Source of the DNA: a virus
Virus record (IMG/VR): IMGVR_UViG_3300028025_000865
Location: 1-25,682 of that record
Reading direction: 5' to 3' (one strand)
Length of the DNA: 25,682 bases
The position numbers and the translations under genes are program-made. Below the pieces are notes generated by a model. It was given only the letters and a program-made list of their open reading frames with translations, did no database searches and had not been told where the DNA came from. Positions 11,248 to 20,229 of the stretch are shown piece by piece (the first letter of the stretch is position 1; each line of letters starts with the position of its first letter).

Positions 11248-14200
11248 TATTGTGGCACTCCTGTTGGTCTTTGTAATTCAAGTCTTTTTGCAAATGCAGC
11301 GTCATCAATTCTTTTCCGAAGTTTAACACCAATTTCAGAATCATCTTTATAAAGGATATCTCTTGCTTGTGCAAATGAATTTTCTATAATGCTTTCTACA
11401 TTATTTCGTCTTGCTTCAGCGTTACCATTTAACCAATATGGATTATCTTTTAAATTAAGAATCTGTTGTTTCATGTCAAGCCCACCCTTGTCTTTAGGGT
11501 CATTAGCAATACGCAAGTATTCAAGATATTCTTTATCACTCATTTTTACTGATATAGGAATATTTATTGGCTCACCATTAACATCGATTGGCATAGTAAT
11601 ATTATATATAGGAAGTGGTTTTTTAGATGACGCGCCACTTAGTATTAATATTTGAATTGCTTCGCTGTCCTTGCCTACTGAAAATTTTATTGGAGAACCA
11701 GGGTAATCAATTTTCTGTTCTTCATTAAACATATTTCTTTTAATTGTTTTTTCACCAGCAATCCCATAGGTCATTTCATTCCAGCCGCGCATTAAACCAG
11801 CAAGCCCAACTTCCATATCTGGGTCAATTGGATATTCATTTATTGCTGGGTCAAGATTTCTTTCAAAGTAATCTCTTGCTCCACTTGCAGGAACAACCAT
11901 ATCACCTAATGTTGTTGTCGCCCATGTTGCAAAATCATTCACAATTTTTGCTGTTGCTTTTTCTGTTGATTGACCAAAATTTCTAACATATTGGTCTAAT
12001 CCACTTATTGCTTGTAATGCCGGGTAATTTAAAATGTATTCATAAGCGCCAAATGATGCTACTGCAGCCATGCCAAGCAAATCATCATCTTCTAAATCTT
12101 GGGCATTTTCATTATAAGTAGCTCCCATAGCAGACAGTACAGAAAAAGTACTCATGCCAGTATGTGATACATACATTTTCCCAGCGTACTCTCCAGAACC
12201 AAAACTATATTTAAATGATTTGCCAAATTTAGATTCAGCTAATGCAGTTCTTTCTTCTTCAGTAAGTGGCGTATCACCGCTAATATCTTTAACAATACTA
12301 AATGGCATCCAGCCTTGCTCCATCATACGCTGACGTTGCACTTTATCTTTAGGCCCAGCACCAGTTATATGGCCATCAGCAGCCAATCCAGCAGCAGTAG
12401 CAATTACTCCGCTTCCAATACCAACTCTTGTAAGAGCCATGTCTCTAGTCATATAATCACCAGAGTGAATATCATTCATTATTTTTTTAGATAATTTAGA
12501 TAAGTTACTTTGAAACTCTTGTAAGAATACAGGCGCTTTTAAGATGCCTTCGCCAGTTGATTTTAATCCTTCAATAATAGCTAATGCTGGAGTTCTTTCA
12601 AGCGCTTGAACCATGTCATTAACAGGAGTGTTGATAAATGGCATTTTAATTTTAGCGGCTTTGCTCCACCATGTATCATGGCTAGTAAACCTTTGAAGAA
12701 TATCAGACGCGCTACCTTTTTCAGGTCTGCTTTCAAGAGTCCAGTATTTAGCCTCATCAATCACATCATCAGGTGGATTAGCAAAAACATCTCTATTGGC
12801 TTGTTGATATGCAGCAAATGCTTCGTCTTCATTTTTACCCAAGTCTATTGCAAGTTGTTGAGCTTCAAGACCACGCCTAGTAGCTAATGATTCAAGGCCC
12901 ATTTGATAATGCATGCCTTTCATAAACTCACTCACAGTTAATACTGAGCGGCCACCATAACTTGCTGCAAAGTTGTACGCCCCTAATATGGCTTTACTAA
13001 TAGGCATGGACTCTGGATTAATATCAAAAAAGTCTGGTCTTATTTTTATTTCCAGCCTATTAATATTACGCTCAATACCTGATACTTTATTTGTCCAAGC
13101 ATAAGAAGCTGCTTTTAACCCATTAGAGAATCCTTTGTCAAAAGATAATATTTGTGATATTGCCTCTTGACCATAACGCCTATTGCTTGCGCCTAATTTT
13201 ATTGCAGCCCTAACGCTACCAATTGCAGATGCGCCCAATGTTTCAACTGGCCTTAATCCTAATCTAGGAATATCTCCACCAAGTATTCTAACTATTGTTC
13301 CGGGGCCAGATACCATGCCACTAACTAACACGCCTAAAAATCTATTAGTCTTGCCAGTAGCAATAGCATCAATCATATCAATTTGAGCATTAGGATTATT
13401 TTTAACAGCAAAGTACTTATCAAAGAACCCAACCAAATCTTCTTGGCTTTTTAACCCATCAATGCTTGTTTCAAACATTTTAGCATCAGGCATTTGAATA
13501 CCAAGAACACCAAATGATTGTGCTATGTTTGTTTTATAGCCTTTTACAGAACGTAATACTAGGCTATTAAATGATATAGCTTTTACTGCATTAAACATTT
13601 CGTCTGTAGACGCTGTACCAGCCAGTACTTTTGCACCGATTTCATCAAGTTGCTTAGCGCTCCATTCTTCAGCTAATAGAACTTTCATAGAGTTTTCTGG
13701 AGAAACATCTATCTTACCGCCAGTTAGTCTTTGGATAAAATCATCATCAAGACCGCGTTTTTTTACTTGAGCTAAAACATCCTCGTGTGTAATTGTTTTT
13801 GTATCAATCTTTGCTAACTTGGTTATGGCGTCTAAAGCAGGAGCAATATCACCATTACGCGCAAGATTAAATACTTGATTTGGCGGCAATAACCCTTCTC
13901 TATCAACTACAGCAGATAATTCTTCTTCTGATTTTTTAATTTGAGCAGACAATTCTTCTGGCAAAATTACAGGCTCTTTAGCCATGTTTTGCTCTAATGG
14001 AATTAATTTTTCTGCAGGAGCAGGAGCTATAACTTGCTCAACTGTATCAACTGCAGGAGCAGCATTTTCACCAGATAAAGGCTCGGGCTGTAATACTTCA
14101 TCAATTTGTGGCTCTGCTACAGTTTCTAATGACTCGGTATTTTCATCAATTATCTCTTGAGCTTTAACATCTTCAACACTATTTTCAGTAGCTTTTGCTT

Positions 14201-14459
14201 CTTCAGCTTCTTGTTTAAGTGATTTTTTTGGAACAATAGATTGCTGTATTGGTCTATTTTTTCTAGTCTCAAGTACATTTTTTGTAGCTTTGATTACAGC
14301 TTTAGGAGCTGATTTAACTGCTGTTCCAGCTTTTTCACCAGCTTTTTCAAATACTTTTCCAAGCGCACGAATTCCACCAGCAACTTGCACACTTTCGCCA
14401 GTAAACACACTGCCTTCAGACATTTGATTAATCTTATTTAAAATATCTTCATCAGCCAT
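11247..14459 (-). CDS. Large internal virion / ejection protein (gp16 position)
   Basis: A 1070-aa protein at the place of the largest internal core protein of T7-like phages (gp16, 1318 aa). The N-terminal 200 residues are charged and Pro/Glu-rich (KNVLETRKNRPIQQSI, EPLSGENAAPAVDTVEQVIA), likely disordered. The middle is helical with hydrophobic patches (FLGVLVSGMVSGPGTIVRIL). Around residues 610-720, KAAKIKMPFINTPVNDMVQA, LERTP and GHITGAGP followed by QGWMPFSI resemble the conserved end of large phage polyvalent/ejection proteins (LPD38-like). No lysozyme or transglycosylase motif is visible. It probably enters the host envelope or cytoplasm with the DNA. Confidence 0.75.
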   Translation of the reverse strand: MADEDILNKINQMSEGSVFTGESVQVAGGIRALGKVFEKAGEKAGTAVKSAPKAVIKATKNVLETRKNRPIQQSIVPKKSLKQEAEEAKATENSVEDVKAQEIIDENTESLETVAEPQIDEVLQPEPLSGENAAPAVDTVEQVIAPAPAEKLIPLEQNMAKEPVILPEELSAQIKKSEEELSAVVDREGLLPPNQVFNLARNGDIAPALDAITKLAKIDTKTITHEDVLAQVKKRGLDDDFIQRLTGGKIDVSPENSMKVLLAEEWSAKQLDEIGAKVLAGTASTDEMFNAVKAISFNSLVLRSVKGYKTNIAQSFGVLGIQMPDAKMFETSIDGLKSQEDLVGFFDKYFAVKNNPNAQIDMIDAIATGKTNRFLGVLVSGMVSGPGTIVRILGGDIPRLGLRPVETLGASAIGSVRAAIKLGASNRRYGQEAISQILSFDKGFSNGLKAASYAWTNKVSGIERNINRLEIKIRPDFFDINPESMPISKAILGAYNFAASYGGRSVLTVSEFMKGMHYQMGLESLATRRGLEAQQLAIDLGKNEDEAFAAYQQANRDVFANPPDDVIDEAKYWTLESRPEKGSASDILQRFTSHDTWWSKAAKIKMPFINTPVNDMVQALERTPALAIIEGLKSTGEGILKAPVFLQEFQSNLSKLSKKIMNDIHSGDYMTRDMALTRVGIGSGVIATAAGLAADGHITGAGPKDKVQRQRMMEQGWMPFSIVKDISGDTPLTEEERTALAESKFGKSFKYSFGSGEYAGKMYVSHTGMSTFSVLSAMGATYNENAQDLEDDDLLGMAAVASFGAYEYILNYPALQAISGLDQYVRNFGQSTEKATAKIVNDFATWATTTLGDMVVPASGARDYFERNLDPAINEYPIDPDMEVGLAGLMRGWNEMTYGIAGEKTIKRNMFNEEQKIDYPGSPIKFSVGKDSEAIQILILSGASSKKPLPIYNITMPIDVNGEPINIPISVKMSDKEYLEYLRIANDPKDKGGLDMKQQILNLKDNPYWLNGNAEARRNNVESIIENSFAQARDILYKDDSEIGVKLRKRIDDAAFAKRLELQRPTGVPQ

Positions 14460-15010
14460 TATTTAATACCTTTAGTTGATTTTATAGCTTTAGCGCCTTT
14501 TTGAACTACCTTAGAAGCAGTTCCAATTGGAGCAAGAATATTTCCAGCACCTTCAACAAACTCCATACCTTTAGGCGAATCTGGCATGCCTAATGATTTT
14601 AAATGTCGAGCCATATCTTCAGATGATGTAAAAAAAGTTTCATCTTGCATTGCTTTGCCCAATGCCTGCAGTTTTGACTTACCTTCAGGTGTTTGTGCTG
14701 TAGCATATAACCCTCTAACAATGCTTTCAATATCACCAGCAATTCCACCTACACCCTGCGCCATGCCTTTACCTAAAGCACCTAAACTTTGTATGGCAAA
14801 TTCTCCACCTTTATTTTGTTCAATTGCTGAAGCAGCTGCATTGGTATAGTCTTTAAATGACTCTGACGCTTGCTTACCAACATCTGATGCAACATTAATA
14901 GTTGTTTCAATATTTTCCACGGCTTTAGGCGTAGCAAGTTCACCAACTAATGATACTGGTTGCAATGCTTGTATATAAGCATTTTGAATAATATCTTCCA
15001 TTGATGTCAT
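14459..15010 (-). CDS. Putative internal virion protein, small
   Basis: A 183-aa Ala/Gly-rich helical protein: QPVSLVGELATPKAVENIET, then a Gly-rich centre (LGALGKGMAQGVGGIAGDIE) that could insert in membrane, SEDMARHLKSLGMPDSPKGM, and a basic end (KGAKAIKSTKG). It lies between the two large internal proteins and shares their Ala/Lys/Gly-rich composition, so I infer an ejection-related protein. The ATG at 15010 has GGAA six bases upstream; MTSM leaves a second ATG three codons in. Its stop overlaps the ATG of the 1070-aa gene. The segment DSPKGMEF/APIGTASK is found in ends of other large phage ejection proteins, so this gene may have split from its neighbour. Confidence 0.65.
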   Translation of the reverse strand: MTSMEDIIQNAYIQALQPVSLVGELATPKAVENIETTINVASDVGKQASESFKDYTNAAASAIEQNKGGEFAIQSLGALGKGMAQGVGGIAGDIESIVRGLYATAQTPEGKSKLQALGKAMQDETFFTSSEDMARHLKSLGMPDSPKGMEFVEGAGNILAPIGTASKVVQKGAKAIKSTKGIK

Positions 15011-15034
15011 ATAGATTCCGGCTGTAATTTAAAT

Positions 15035-16762
15035 TTATGGAAGCTCAACATATTTTTTCTTTGTTTTTATTTTATAGTCTAAATACTTTTTGTTATCTTC
15101 TTTTAATAACAAATATGTTTTATTTTGCAAATAGTTTGGGCCATATTTATTTCTTGCCCATAATTCAAAGCCGCCATTATCAGGATTATATCCAAATGTA
15201 TTTAATGACTCATACTTTCTTTTTTGAGCCTCTTGATTTAATTTCATTTCTTCTGAAGATTGAATCTTTGCAGATGCCGCTTTAGCTGCTTCTAATTTTG
15301 TAGCATATAATGGCGTTCCATCTTTATTCGTTTCTTTTAAAGCCTTTTCAGTCATTTCCGTAAGCTCTAAAAATTGTTTTTTTGTTGTTGGCAATAAATG
15401 ATATGGGTCATGTTCTGCGCCAGATGATTGCGATATAAATTTATCAGCAGCAGAATTATCAACAGTAGATAATGGACTTAGTAAATCTCCAATAGCATCA
15501 ATTGGCAATTTATTGCCGTACTCTTTCATTACATCTTGCAATGTTTGTAATCTTCCAGACCGTATTTTATAAGCAGCTTCGTCTTTTAAATATTTTTGCT
15601 TTGCAGTTAATGGAGCAACAGTTGGAGTAACAATTGTTTTATATTGTTCAGCGGTAATTGAATCATCAATAACTAATTGAGTAGCTAATTTAATCCTATC
15701 TTTATTATTTGTTATTCTTCCCGGAGTATTTAAATCAATAATAATAGCAACATTATTTTTTTCTTTTGCTGCTTTTATTGCTTTGTTATTTATCTCAACG
15801 GCTGAATACTGTTTAGTTAATCTTGCATAAACAGATTCCATTACTTTATCTTTTTTGTCTTGGGCATAATTTGCCCACAAATCACTAAATTCTCCAAGCT
15901 CATTATTTGCAAGTTTTTGCATTGTTAAAGAAATGTCAGGCAATCCCGTTACCGGATTAGAAGCAAAAGATTTTGATAACGCTTCTGTTTCAAATTTATT
16001 ACTTACCAATTCTTCAAATCTAGTTGTAAATTCGCTCACTTGTTTTTTTGCAAATTCAGTACCGCCTTCACGAGCTTGCTCATATACTCGCCTAATCAAT
16101 AAGTTTTTAGCTTCATTTTGCAATGCTGGCTCAGTAATAGTTGCAATCATAGCTTCAGCAGCTTTTTTGCTATAAACTAAATTTTCTTCAGCTAATATTT
16201 GCTGGTCAATTAAATAATCAGCAGTCAGTTTCTTTGTAGCTTCTTTATAAAATGCACCAGCAGTAGCGCCCATAGATTGTTTAAATCTAACGGCAGATTC
16301 AGGGCTTATGTTTGCTAATGGCTTTTCAAATCCAGTAACAGCAGCCTCAAGTTTTTGTTTAATCTCAGCAGGGTCAGTTAGTTCTTTTCGCTCTACTTGA
16401 GAAAGTATGTCCGTTAATGCCGCTTGCCCATGCACTTCAAGTTGTGCGCGTAATTGTTCACCTTGAAACTTGCGTAAAGTATCTTCCCAAATCTGACCGC
16501 CACCACTAGCTTTAATTAAATCAATTCCACTAGATTGAGCGTTCTTTAACTGGTCTATTGTAATTGGATTATCAAGCGCAAACTGCTCCGCTTGCTTTAC
16601 TGTAGTCTTGCCCATCTCAGTAAAGGCATAGTTAGATAACCTGTCTAACTGGTTAGATAATGTTTGCGATTGCTTAAATGACTCACGCACATTGGCAAAG
16701 TCTAACTGAGGTAAGTCAGAGTAAACTCGACCAGTAGATTGGTATCTTGGTAAATCAGCCAT
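15035..16762 (-). CDS. Internal virion protein (gp15 position)
   Basis: A 575-aa, almost wholly helical, charged protein without signal peptide or membrane span: MADLPRYQSTGRVYSDLPQL, then long Gln/Ala/Lys/Glu-rich helices throughout (for example KQSQTLSNQLDRLSNYAF and QKLEAAVTGFEKPLANISPE). The order tube B, small internal protein, this protein, largest protein matches T7 gp12-gp14-gp15-gp16; T7 gp15 is 747 aa. It would be part of the internal core and eject through the tail to help build the trans-envelope channel. The ATG overlaps the preceding stop. No catalytic motif is visible. Codons are more AT-rich than in the tail genes. Confidence 0.75.
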   Translation of the reverse strand: MADLPRYQSTGRVYSDLPQLDFANVRESFKQSQTLSNQLDRLSNYAFTEMGKTTVKQAEQFALDNPITIDQLKNAQSSGIDLIKASGGGQIWEDTLRKFQGEQLRAQLEVHGQAALTDILSQVERKELTDPAEIKQKLEAAVTGFEKPLANISPESAVRFKQSMGATAGAFYKEATKKLTADYLIDQQILAEENLVYSKKAAEAMIATITEPALQNEAKNLLIRRVYEQAREGGTEFAKKQVSEFTTRFEELVSNKFETEALSKSFASNPVTGLPDISLTMQKLANNELGEFSDLWANYAQDKKDKVMESVYARLTKQYSAVEINNKAIKAAKEKNNVAIIIDLNTPGRITNNKDRIKLATQLVIDDSITAEQYKTIVTPTVAPLTAKQKYLKDEAAYKIRSGRLQTLQDVMKEYGNKLPIDAIGDLLSPLSTVDNSAADKFISQSSGAEHDPYHLLPTTKKQFLELTEMTEKALKETNKDGTPLYATKLEAAKAASAKIQSSEEMKLNQEAQKRKYESLNTFGYNPDNGGFELWARNKYGPNYLQNKTYLLLKEDNKKYLDYKIKTKKKYVELP

Positions 16763-17265
16763 TAAACTTTACCCCATTTGCCTTCAACGACTGGCGCTTT
16801 TGTTGTTGCTGTACCCGGCCTAGCACTTTGATACGCCATAGCCGCAGTTCCAAGTTTGCCAATAGCATCAAAGTAAGAACCAGTAATAGCATCTTTTGCC
16901 GCCTCATTTAACATGTTAGATTGTATTTCACCAAACGACAATGCGCTTTTAGCGCCTTCTTGTAATACACCAACATCTTGCCCTGCAACTTTAGTACTAC
17001 GCTCTTGTATCAACTTAGCTGAACCAGAGAACCCTGATACGCCACCAGCAAATCCCTTGGCAGCAGCAGTAGCATTATTTTGTAATACTCTGTCTAACAC
17101 TGAGTTGGCTTGTTGCTCATACTGCAAAGCATCACGACTAGCCTTTAATTGAGCTTGTTGTGCTTGCATGCGATACATTGTTGCTTGTTGCTTGCCTTGG
17201 CGGATAGAGCCAACGGCAGACATAACAGACGCGCCAGCAGCAATAAACGGAATAGCAAATGACAT
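16762..17265 (-). CDS. Internal virion protein (gp14-like)
   Basis: A 167-aa protein comparable to T7 gp14 (196 aa). A hydrophobic N-terminus (FAIPFIAAGASVMSAVGSI) is followed by a Gln/Ala-rich helix (QGKQQATMYRMQAQQAQLKA) and AAAKGFAGGVSGFSGSAKLI, a pattern typical of gp14-type internal core protein B, in which the hydrophobic start inserts into the host outer membrane. It is encoded immediately after tail tube B, with AGGA nine bases before the ATG. Confidence 0.8.
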   Translation of the reverse strand: MSFAIPFIAAGASVMSAVGSIRQGKQQATMYRMQAQQAQLKASRDALQYEQQANSVLDRVLQNNATAAAKGFAGGVSGFSGSAKLIQERSTKVAGQDVGVLQEGAKSALSFGEIQSNMLNEAAKDAITGSYFDAIGKLGTAAMAYQSARPGTATTKAPVVEGKWGKV

Positions 17266-17267
17266 AA

Positions 17268-19259
17268 TTAAGTTCCTTGATGTACAGCTATTTTATATTC
17301 CATACCAAGCAAAGTAAACTTGAGTGGATATGTTTGCGTAATTGTAATCTTAGCCTCATTGCTATAGCCAAGAATACCATTCAATATTTTAGTTCCAGTA
17401 AACTCCGGGATGTCAGTGTCAAGTATACCAGCAGTGTCAAATGTTCTAAACGGAACTTCTATGCCATTAATCTTCATGTGCTGAGTTTCTAACACTAGCG
17501 CATTAACTTCAACAATACGTTTCTTAAAGCCAACTCGCGTTCCAGTTTGCAACTTAACATCTACTGGCATAGTCCTAGCTTCTACTGCAATGGGTAATCC
17601 AATCTCATAACTCGTTGTAGATGCCCTAGGAAGCGTCACAGTGCCTCCAGAACCGACAATCTCATCGGCTTGAACCAATCCATCCAACAATAGGTTTACA
17701 GTCTTTCCTACGAGGTGTGAGACAGTCAATGATGATATTGCTCCACCAGTCTTAGCACAGTCTGTTAGCAAGGTATTATCAAAGCGTTCTACATAGTATT
17801 GAACAACGCCATCAATTGTACGCTTAACTACGGCATAAATAGTAGTAATGTCTACACCAATCTCTTGGAACTCGCCACCAGTAGTTATAAACTCTGATGG
17901 GGCAATCACATTTTCTACACGCAATAATGAGTAAGCAGCAATGGTGCCGTCTGTAGCATTGACGATTAACAGCAAATCATTCTCGTCAGTATCTACAGCC
18001 TTACGCAATGCCATGCGTTTAGGGCCTTTAAGCAAATGACCTGATAGCAATGAAATCTTGCTAGTAATGTATGTAAGTTGCGTATCGCTAAACGACACTT
18101 CGCTTAATGATTTGCCTTGACGTTGTATAAATAACGTGCCTGCATCCAGCAATTGAACACGCACACCGGGCTTGCTACCATTGCGGCCTGCACTGTTTAC
18201 AAAGAATGACGCTGGAGTGATTGGCTCCAAGCCTTGTTGTGGCACATAGAACTCGCCGCCAGTAGTAAACACTTGCAAGTCACGGCCACTAATCATGTCA
18301 ACAATGGCGTTAAATGTATTGGTATCTAACGTAGCTTCTACAGCGTCATCATCAAAACCTTCTGTAGGCTCAAAGTCAAAGAACTGACCTACACGGCTAC
18401 CCCATATAGTTGATGGCCTTGACTTGCTACCACCAAAGAATAGTCGACCTTGATGGAATGTAACTGAGCGTGGCCACCCTTTACTTGATGACCATACGTC
18501 TTCATAGCCAGTTTCTAATTCCCAGCTACCTGATGCAATGGCAGATGAGTTAAAGAATGGGAACTCTGTCACAGCATTGACTACAGTGCCACTAACGTAA
18601 GCAACAATCTTTGCACGACCTTGTGGCGTTGCATTGATGTATTGACCAACATGGCCTGAGTTAAACACGCTAGATGAAGCAGTTAATGTTATCTTGCCTG
18701 ATACAGCAGATGGGGTTAGCGTCGCAGATGGATTGCTATACGCTATTGTGTAAGCATACTTAGGGATGCTATCAAGTGTTAAGTTAGATGCAGTCCAAGA
18801 TGAGTCAGATGCGCCACGAACAATCTTAACTGGCGCCATAGTCTCTTGGGTAACAATCAATGTATCAGCAGATTGTGTCCAGCACATATCGTTTAATACA
18901 GATGAGCCAATAGTAGTAACTAGGTAAGGATTGCCAGTGCCATTAATGTTTGTAACTAATGAGCCACTTTTAAATACATACATGCGATTATGCGTAAAGC
19001 AAAGCATGTAGCTATCAGATGTGGAGAACTCAAATGAAACTAAACGTGAACCATTGCCAGCAGACTCAGTGCCAGAGTTAGGCAATGCAGTAACGTAACG
19101 CGTACCCGGCCTACGAGTGATGCCGCCTTGTGGCTGACAGACTACGTTCGTAGCTTTTTCTAAAGCATTACCGTATGACTTTAAATCATTACGCGCACGA
19201 ATAAGAGGGTCAAGCTCACCAGCCGTGAAGTTTGTCTGCATTGTGACAAAACGAGCCAT
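17268..19259 (-). CDS. Tail tubular protein B (nozzle, gp12-like)
   Basis: A 663-aa protein of the T7 gp12 nozzle type (T7: 794 aa). The start is characteristic: QTNFTAGELDPLIRARNDLK, then YGNALEKATNVVCQPQGGIT and RRPGTRYV. Later come FHQGRLFFGGSKSRPSTIWG and SRVGQFFDFEP, the beta-propeller-like segment shared by nozzle proteins, and STTSYEIGLPIAVEARTMPV, LQTGTRVGFKKRI towards the end. It forms the lower tail tube that closes the channel. AGGA precedes the ATG. It sits between tube A and the internal proteins, as in other T7-type genomes. Confidence 0.92.
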   Translation of the reverse strand: MARFVTMQTNFTAGELDPLIRARNDLKSYGNALEKATNVVCQPQGGITRRPGTRYVTALPNSGTESAGNGSRLVSFEFSTSDSYMLCFTHNRMYVFKSGSLVTNINGTGNPYLVTTIGSSVLNDMCWTQSADTLIVTQETMAPVKIVRGASDSSWTASNLTLDSIPKYAYTIAYSNPSATLTPSAVSGKITLTASSSVFNSGHVGQYINATPQGRAKIVAYVSGTVVNAVTEFPFFNSSAIASGSWELETGYEDVWSSSKGWPRSVTFHQGRLFFGGSKSRPSTIWGSRVGQFFDFEPTEGFDDDAVEATLDTNTFNAIVDMISGRDLQVFTTGGEFYVPQQGLEPITPASFFVNSAGRNGSKPGVRVQLLDAGTLFIQRQGKSLSEVSFSDTQLTYITSKISLLSGHLLKGPKRMALRKAVDTDENDLLLIVNATDGTIAAYSLLRVENVIAPSEFITTGGEFQEIGVDITTIYAVVKRTIDGVVQYYVERFDNTLLTDCAKTGGAISSLTVSHLVGKTVNLLLDGLVQADEIVGSGGTVTLPRASTTSYEIGLPIAVEARTMPVDVKLQTGTRVGFKKRIVEVNALVLETQHMKINGIEVPFRTFDTAGILDTDIPEFTGTKILNGILGYSNEAKITITQTYPLKFTLLGMEYKIAVHQGT

Positions 19260-19262
19260 CTA

Positions 19263-19877
19263 CTATCCTCGTACAGAAATTAGAGAGAAATCTTTAATGC
19301 TATTTGCTGGTTGGTTTTGGCCATCAATATTCATGGCAGTACGCATATAACCACCACGGCCATTCTCACCGGGAGAACCTACTGCTACACCTTGCCAATA
19401 AGCAGCCTTCTCAGTCTGGTCAGTAATTGGAATTGATATATGCCATGCTGTTAAGTATTTGAGCAACTGAATAAACCACACTGGCATTTCAGTCTCAGGA
19501 GTGTAATACTGGTAATCGACGTAAATAACTTCTTCGTTAGTCAGTAACTTGGAACCCATGATACGGTAAGCCACAATTGGCACTTCGTTTAAACCACTAG
19601 AGTTATACACAGCACGAGGCGCACCAAGCCTATCAGCAGGCATTTGGTATTCATACTTAAACTCATTGGTTGGGGTTGTTACTAGACGAGCAAGTTGCGT
19701 CTTCTTAAATGAGAAGCTCCATGGATAAATCATCAGAGCTTGGTCACGAATATCTGGGTATAGGCGGTCACATACAGAGGCTTCGTCTGTACCTTCAGTG
19801 AATGATGTGATTGGTTTTGCACCTAGCATTAGCAATGCGTCAGAACAAATAGAAACTCCAGAATCACCAGCAGCCAT
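19263..19877 (-). CDS. Tail tubular protein A (adaptor, gp11-like)
   Basis: A 204-aa head-tail adaptor of the T7 gp11 type (T7: 196 aa), which sits between portal and nozzle. Typical segments are SICSDALLMLGAKPITSFTE, CDRLYPDIRDQALMIYPWSF and FKKTQLARL, then MPADRLGAPRAVY. I start at 19877 because AGAGG is five bases ahead; the nine additional in-frame codons up to 19904 would reach into the terminator hairpin. It is the first gene behind that terminator. Confidence 0.9.
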   Translation of the reverse strand: MAAGDSGVSICSDALLMLGAKPITSFTEGTDEASVCDRLYPDIRDQALMIYPWSFSFKKTQLARLVTTPTNEFKYEYQMPADRLGAPRAVYNSSGLNEVPIVAYRIMGSKLLTNEEVIYVDYQYYTPETEMPVWFIQLLKYLTAWHISIPITDQTEKAAYWQGVAVGSPGENGRGGYMRTAMNIDGQNQPANSIKDFSLISVRG

Positions 19878-19890
19878 ATATACCTCTACA

Positions 19891-19926
19891 TAAATAAAAG
19901 CCACCCCACTTTTCAGCAGGGCGGCT
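19891..19926 (-). terminator. Intrinsic terminator between head and tail genes
   Basis: On the - strand, AGCCGCCC (19926-19919) pairs with GGGTGGCT (19906-19899) in 8 bp including one G-U, around a 12-base loop, followed by TTTTATTTA. The stem is modest and the T-run is broken, so it is likely partial. It lies just after the capsid and small head protein genes and before tube A, where T7 has T-phi. Confidence 0.6.
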
Positions 19927-19939
19927 AGTGTATTACTTA

Positions 19940-20218
19940 TTAATCACCATCAGTGTTAGCTAATGTTGTACCATCGTTTACATCTACAACGCCAGAAGCG
20001 TTAGAAAGAACATAAACTAAAGTAGCAACAGCAGTAGAACCTGTTGATGTTACGCAGTAGATTAAATCGCCAACGCTTAATACTGTTGCCAAGCTATTGA
20101 AATAGCCTGAAGTATTAACGTCTGCAATTGCATCAGTTGTTTTGTAAGCATAAATAGCTGGAGAGTTACCAGCTTTAGATGCTGCTACGGTTGAAAAACC
20201 AGTTGATGAATATGCCAT
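19940..20218 (-). CDS. Small head protein, possible decoration protein
   Basis: A 92-aa beta-rich Ser/Thr/Ala/Gly protein: YKTTDAIADVNTSGYFNSLA, VLSVGDLIYCVTSTGSTAVA, then VYVLSNASGVVDVND. Such proteins (SGYFN ... L.VGD.I) are regularly encoded directly behind the capsid gene in podoviruses; some are thought to decorate the head. AAGGAG lies seven bases before the ATG, a very strong site suggesting high output. The following hairpin ends the head-gene transcript in part. Its exact place in the virion cannot be seen. Confidence 0.8.
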   Translation of the reverse strand: MAYSSTGFSTVAASKAGNSPAIYAYKTTDAIADVNTSGYFNSLATVLSVGDLIYCVTSTGSTAVATLVYVLSNASGVVDVNDGTTLANTDGD

Positions 20219-20229
20219 TGTTTATCTCC

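Noticed and set aside
11389-13386. Several + strand ORFs of 67-93 codons opposite the 1070-aa gene
   Set aside because: Antisense shadows in AT-rich coding sequence, without start signals.
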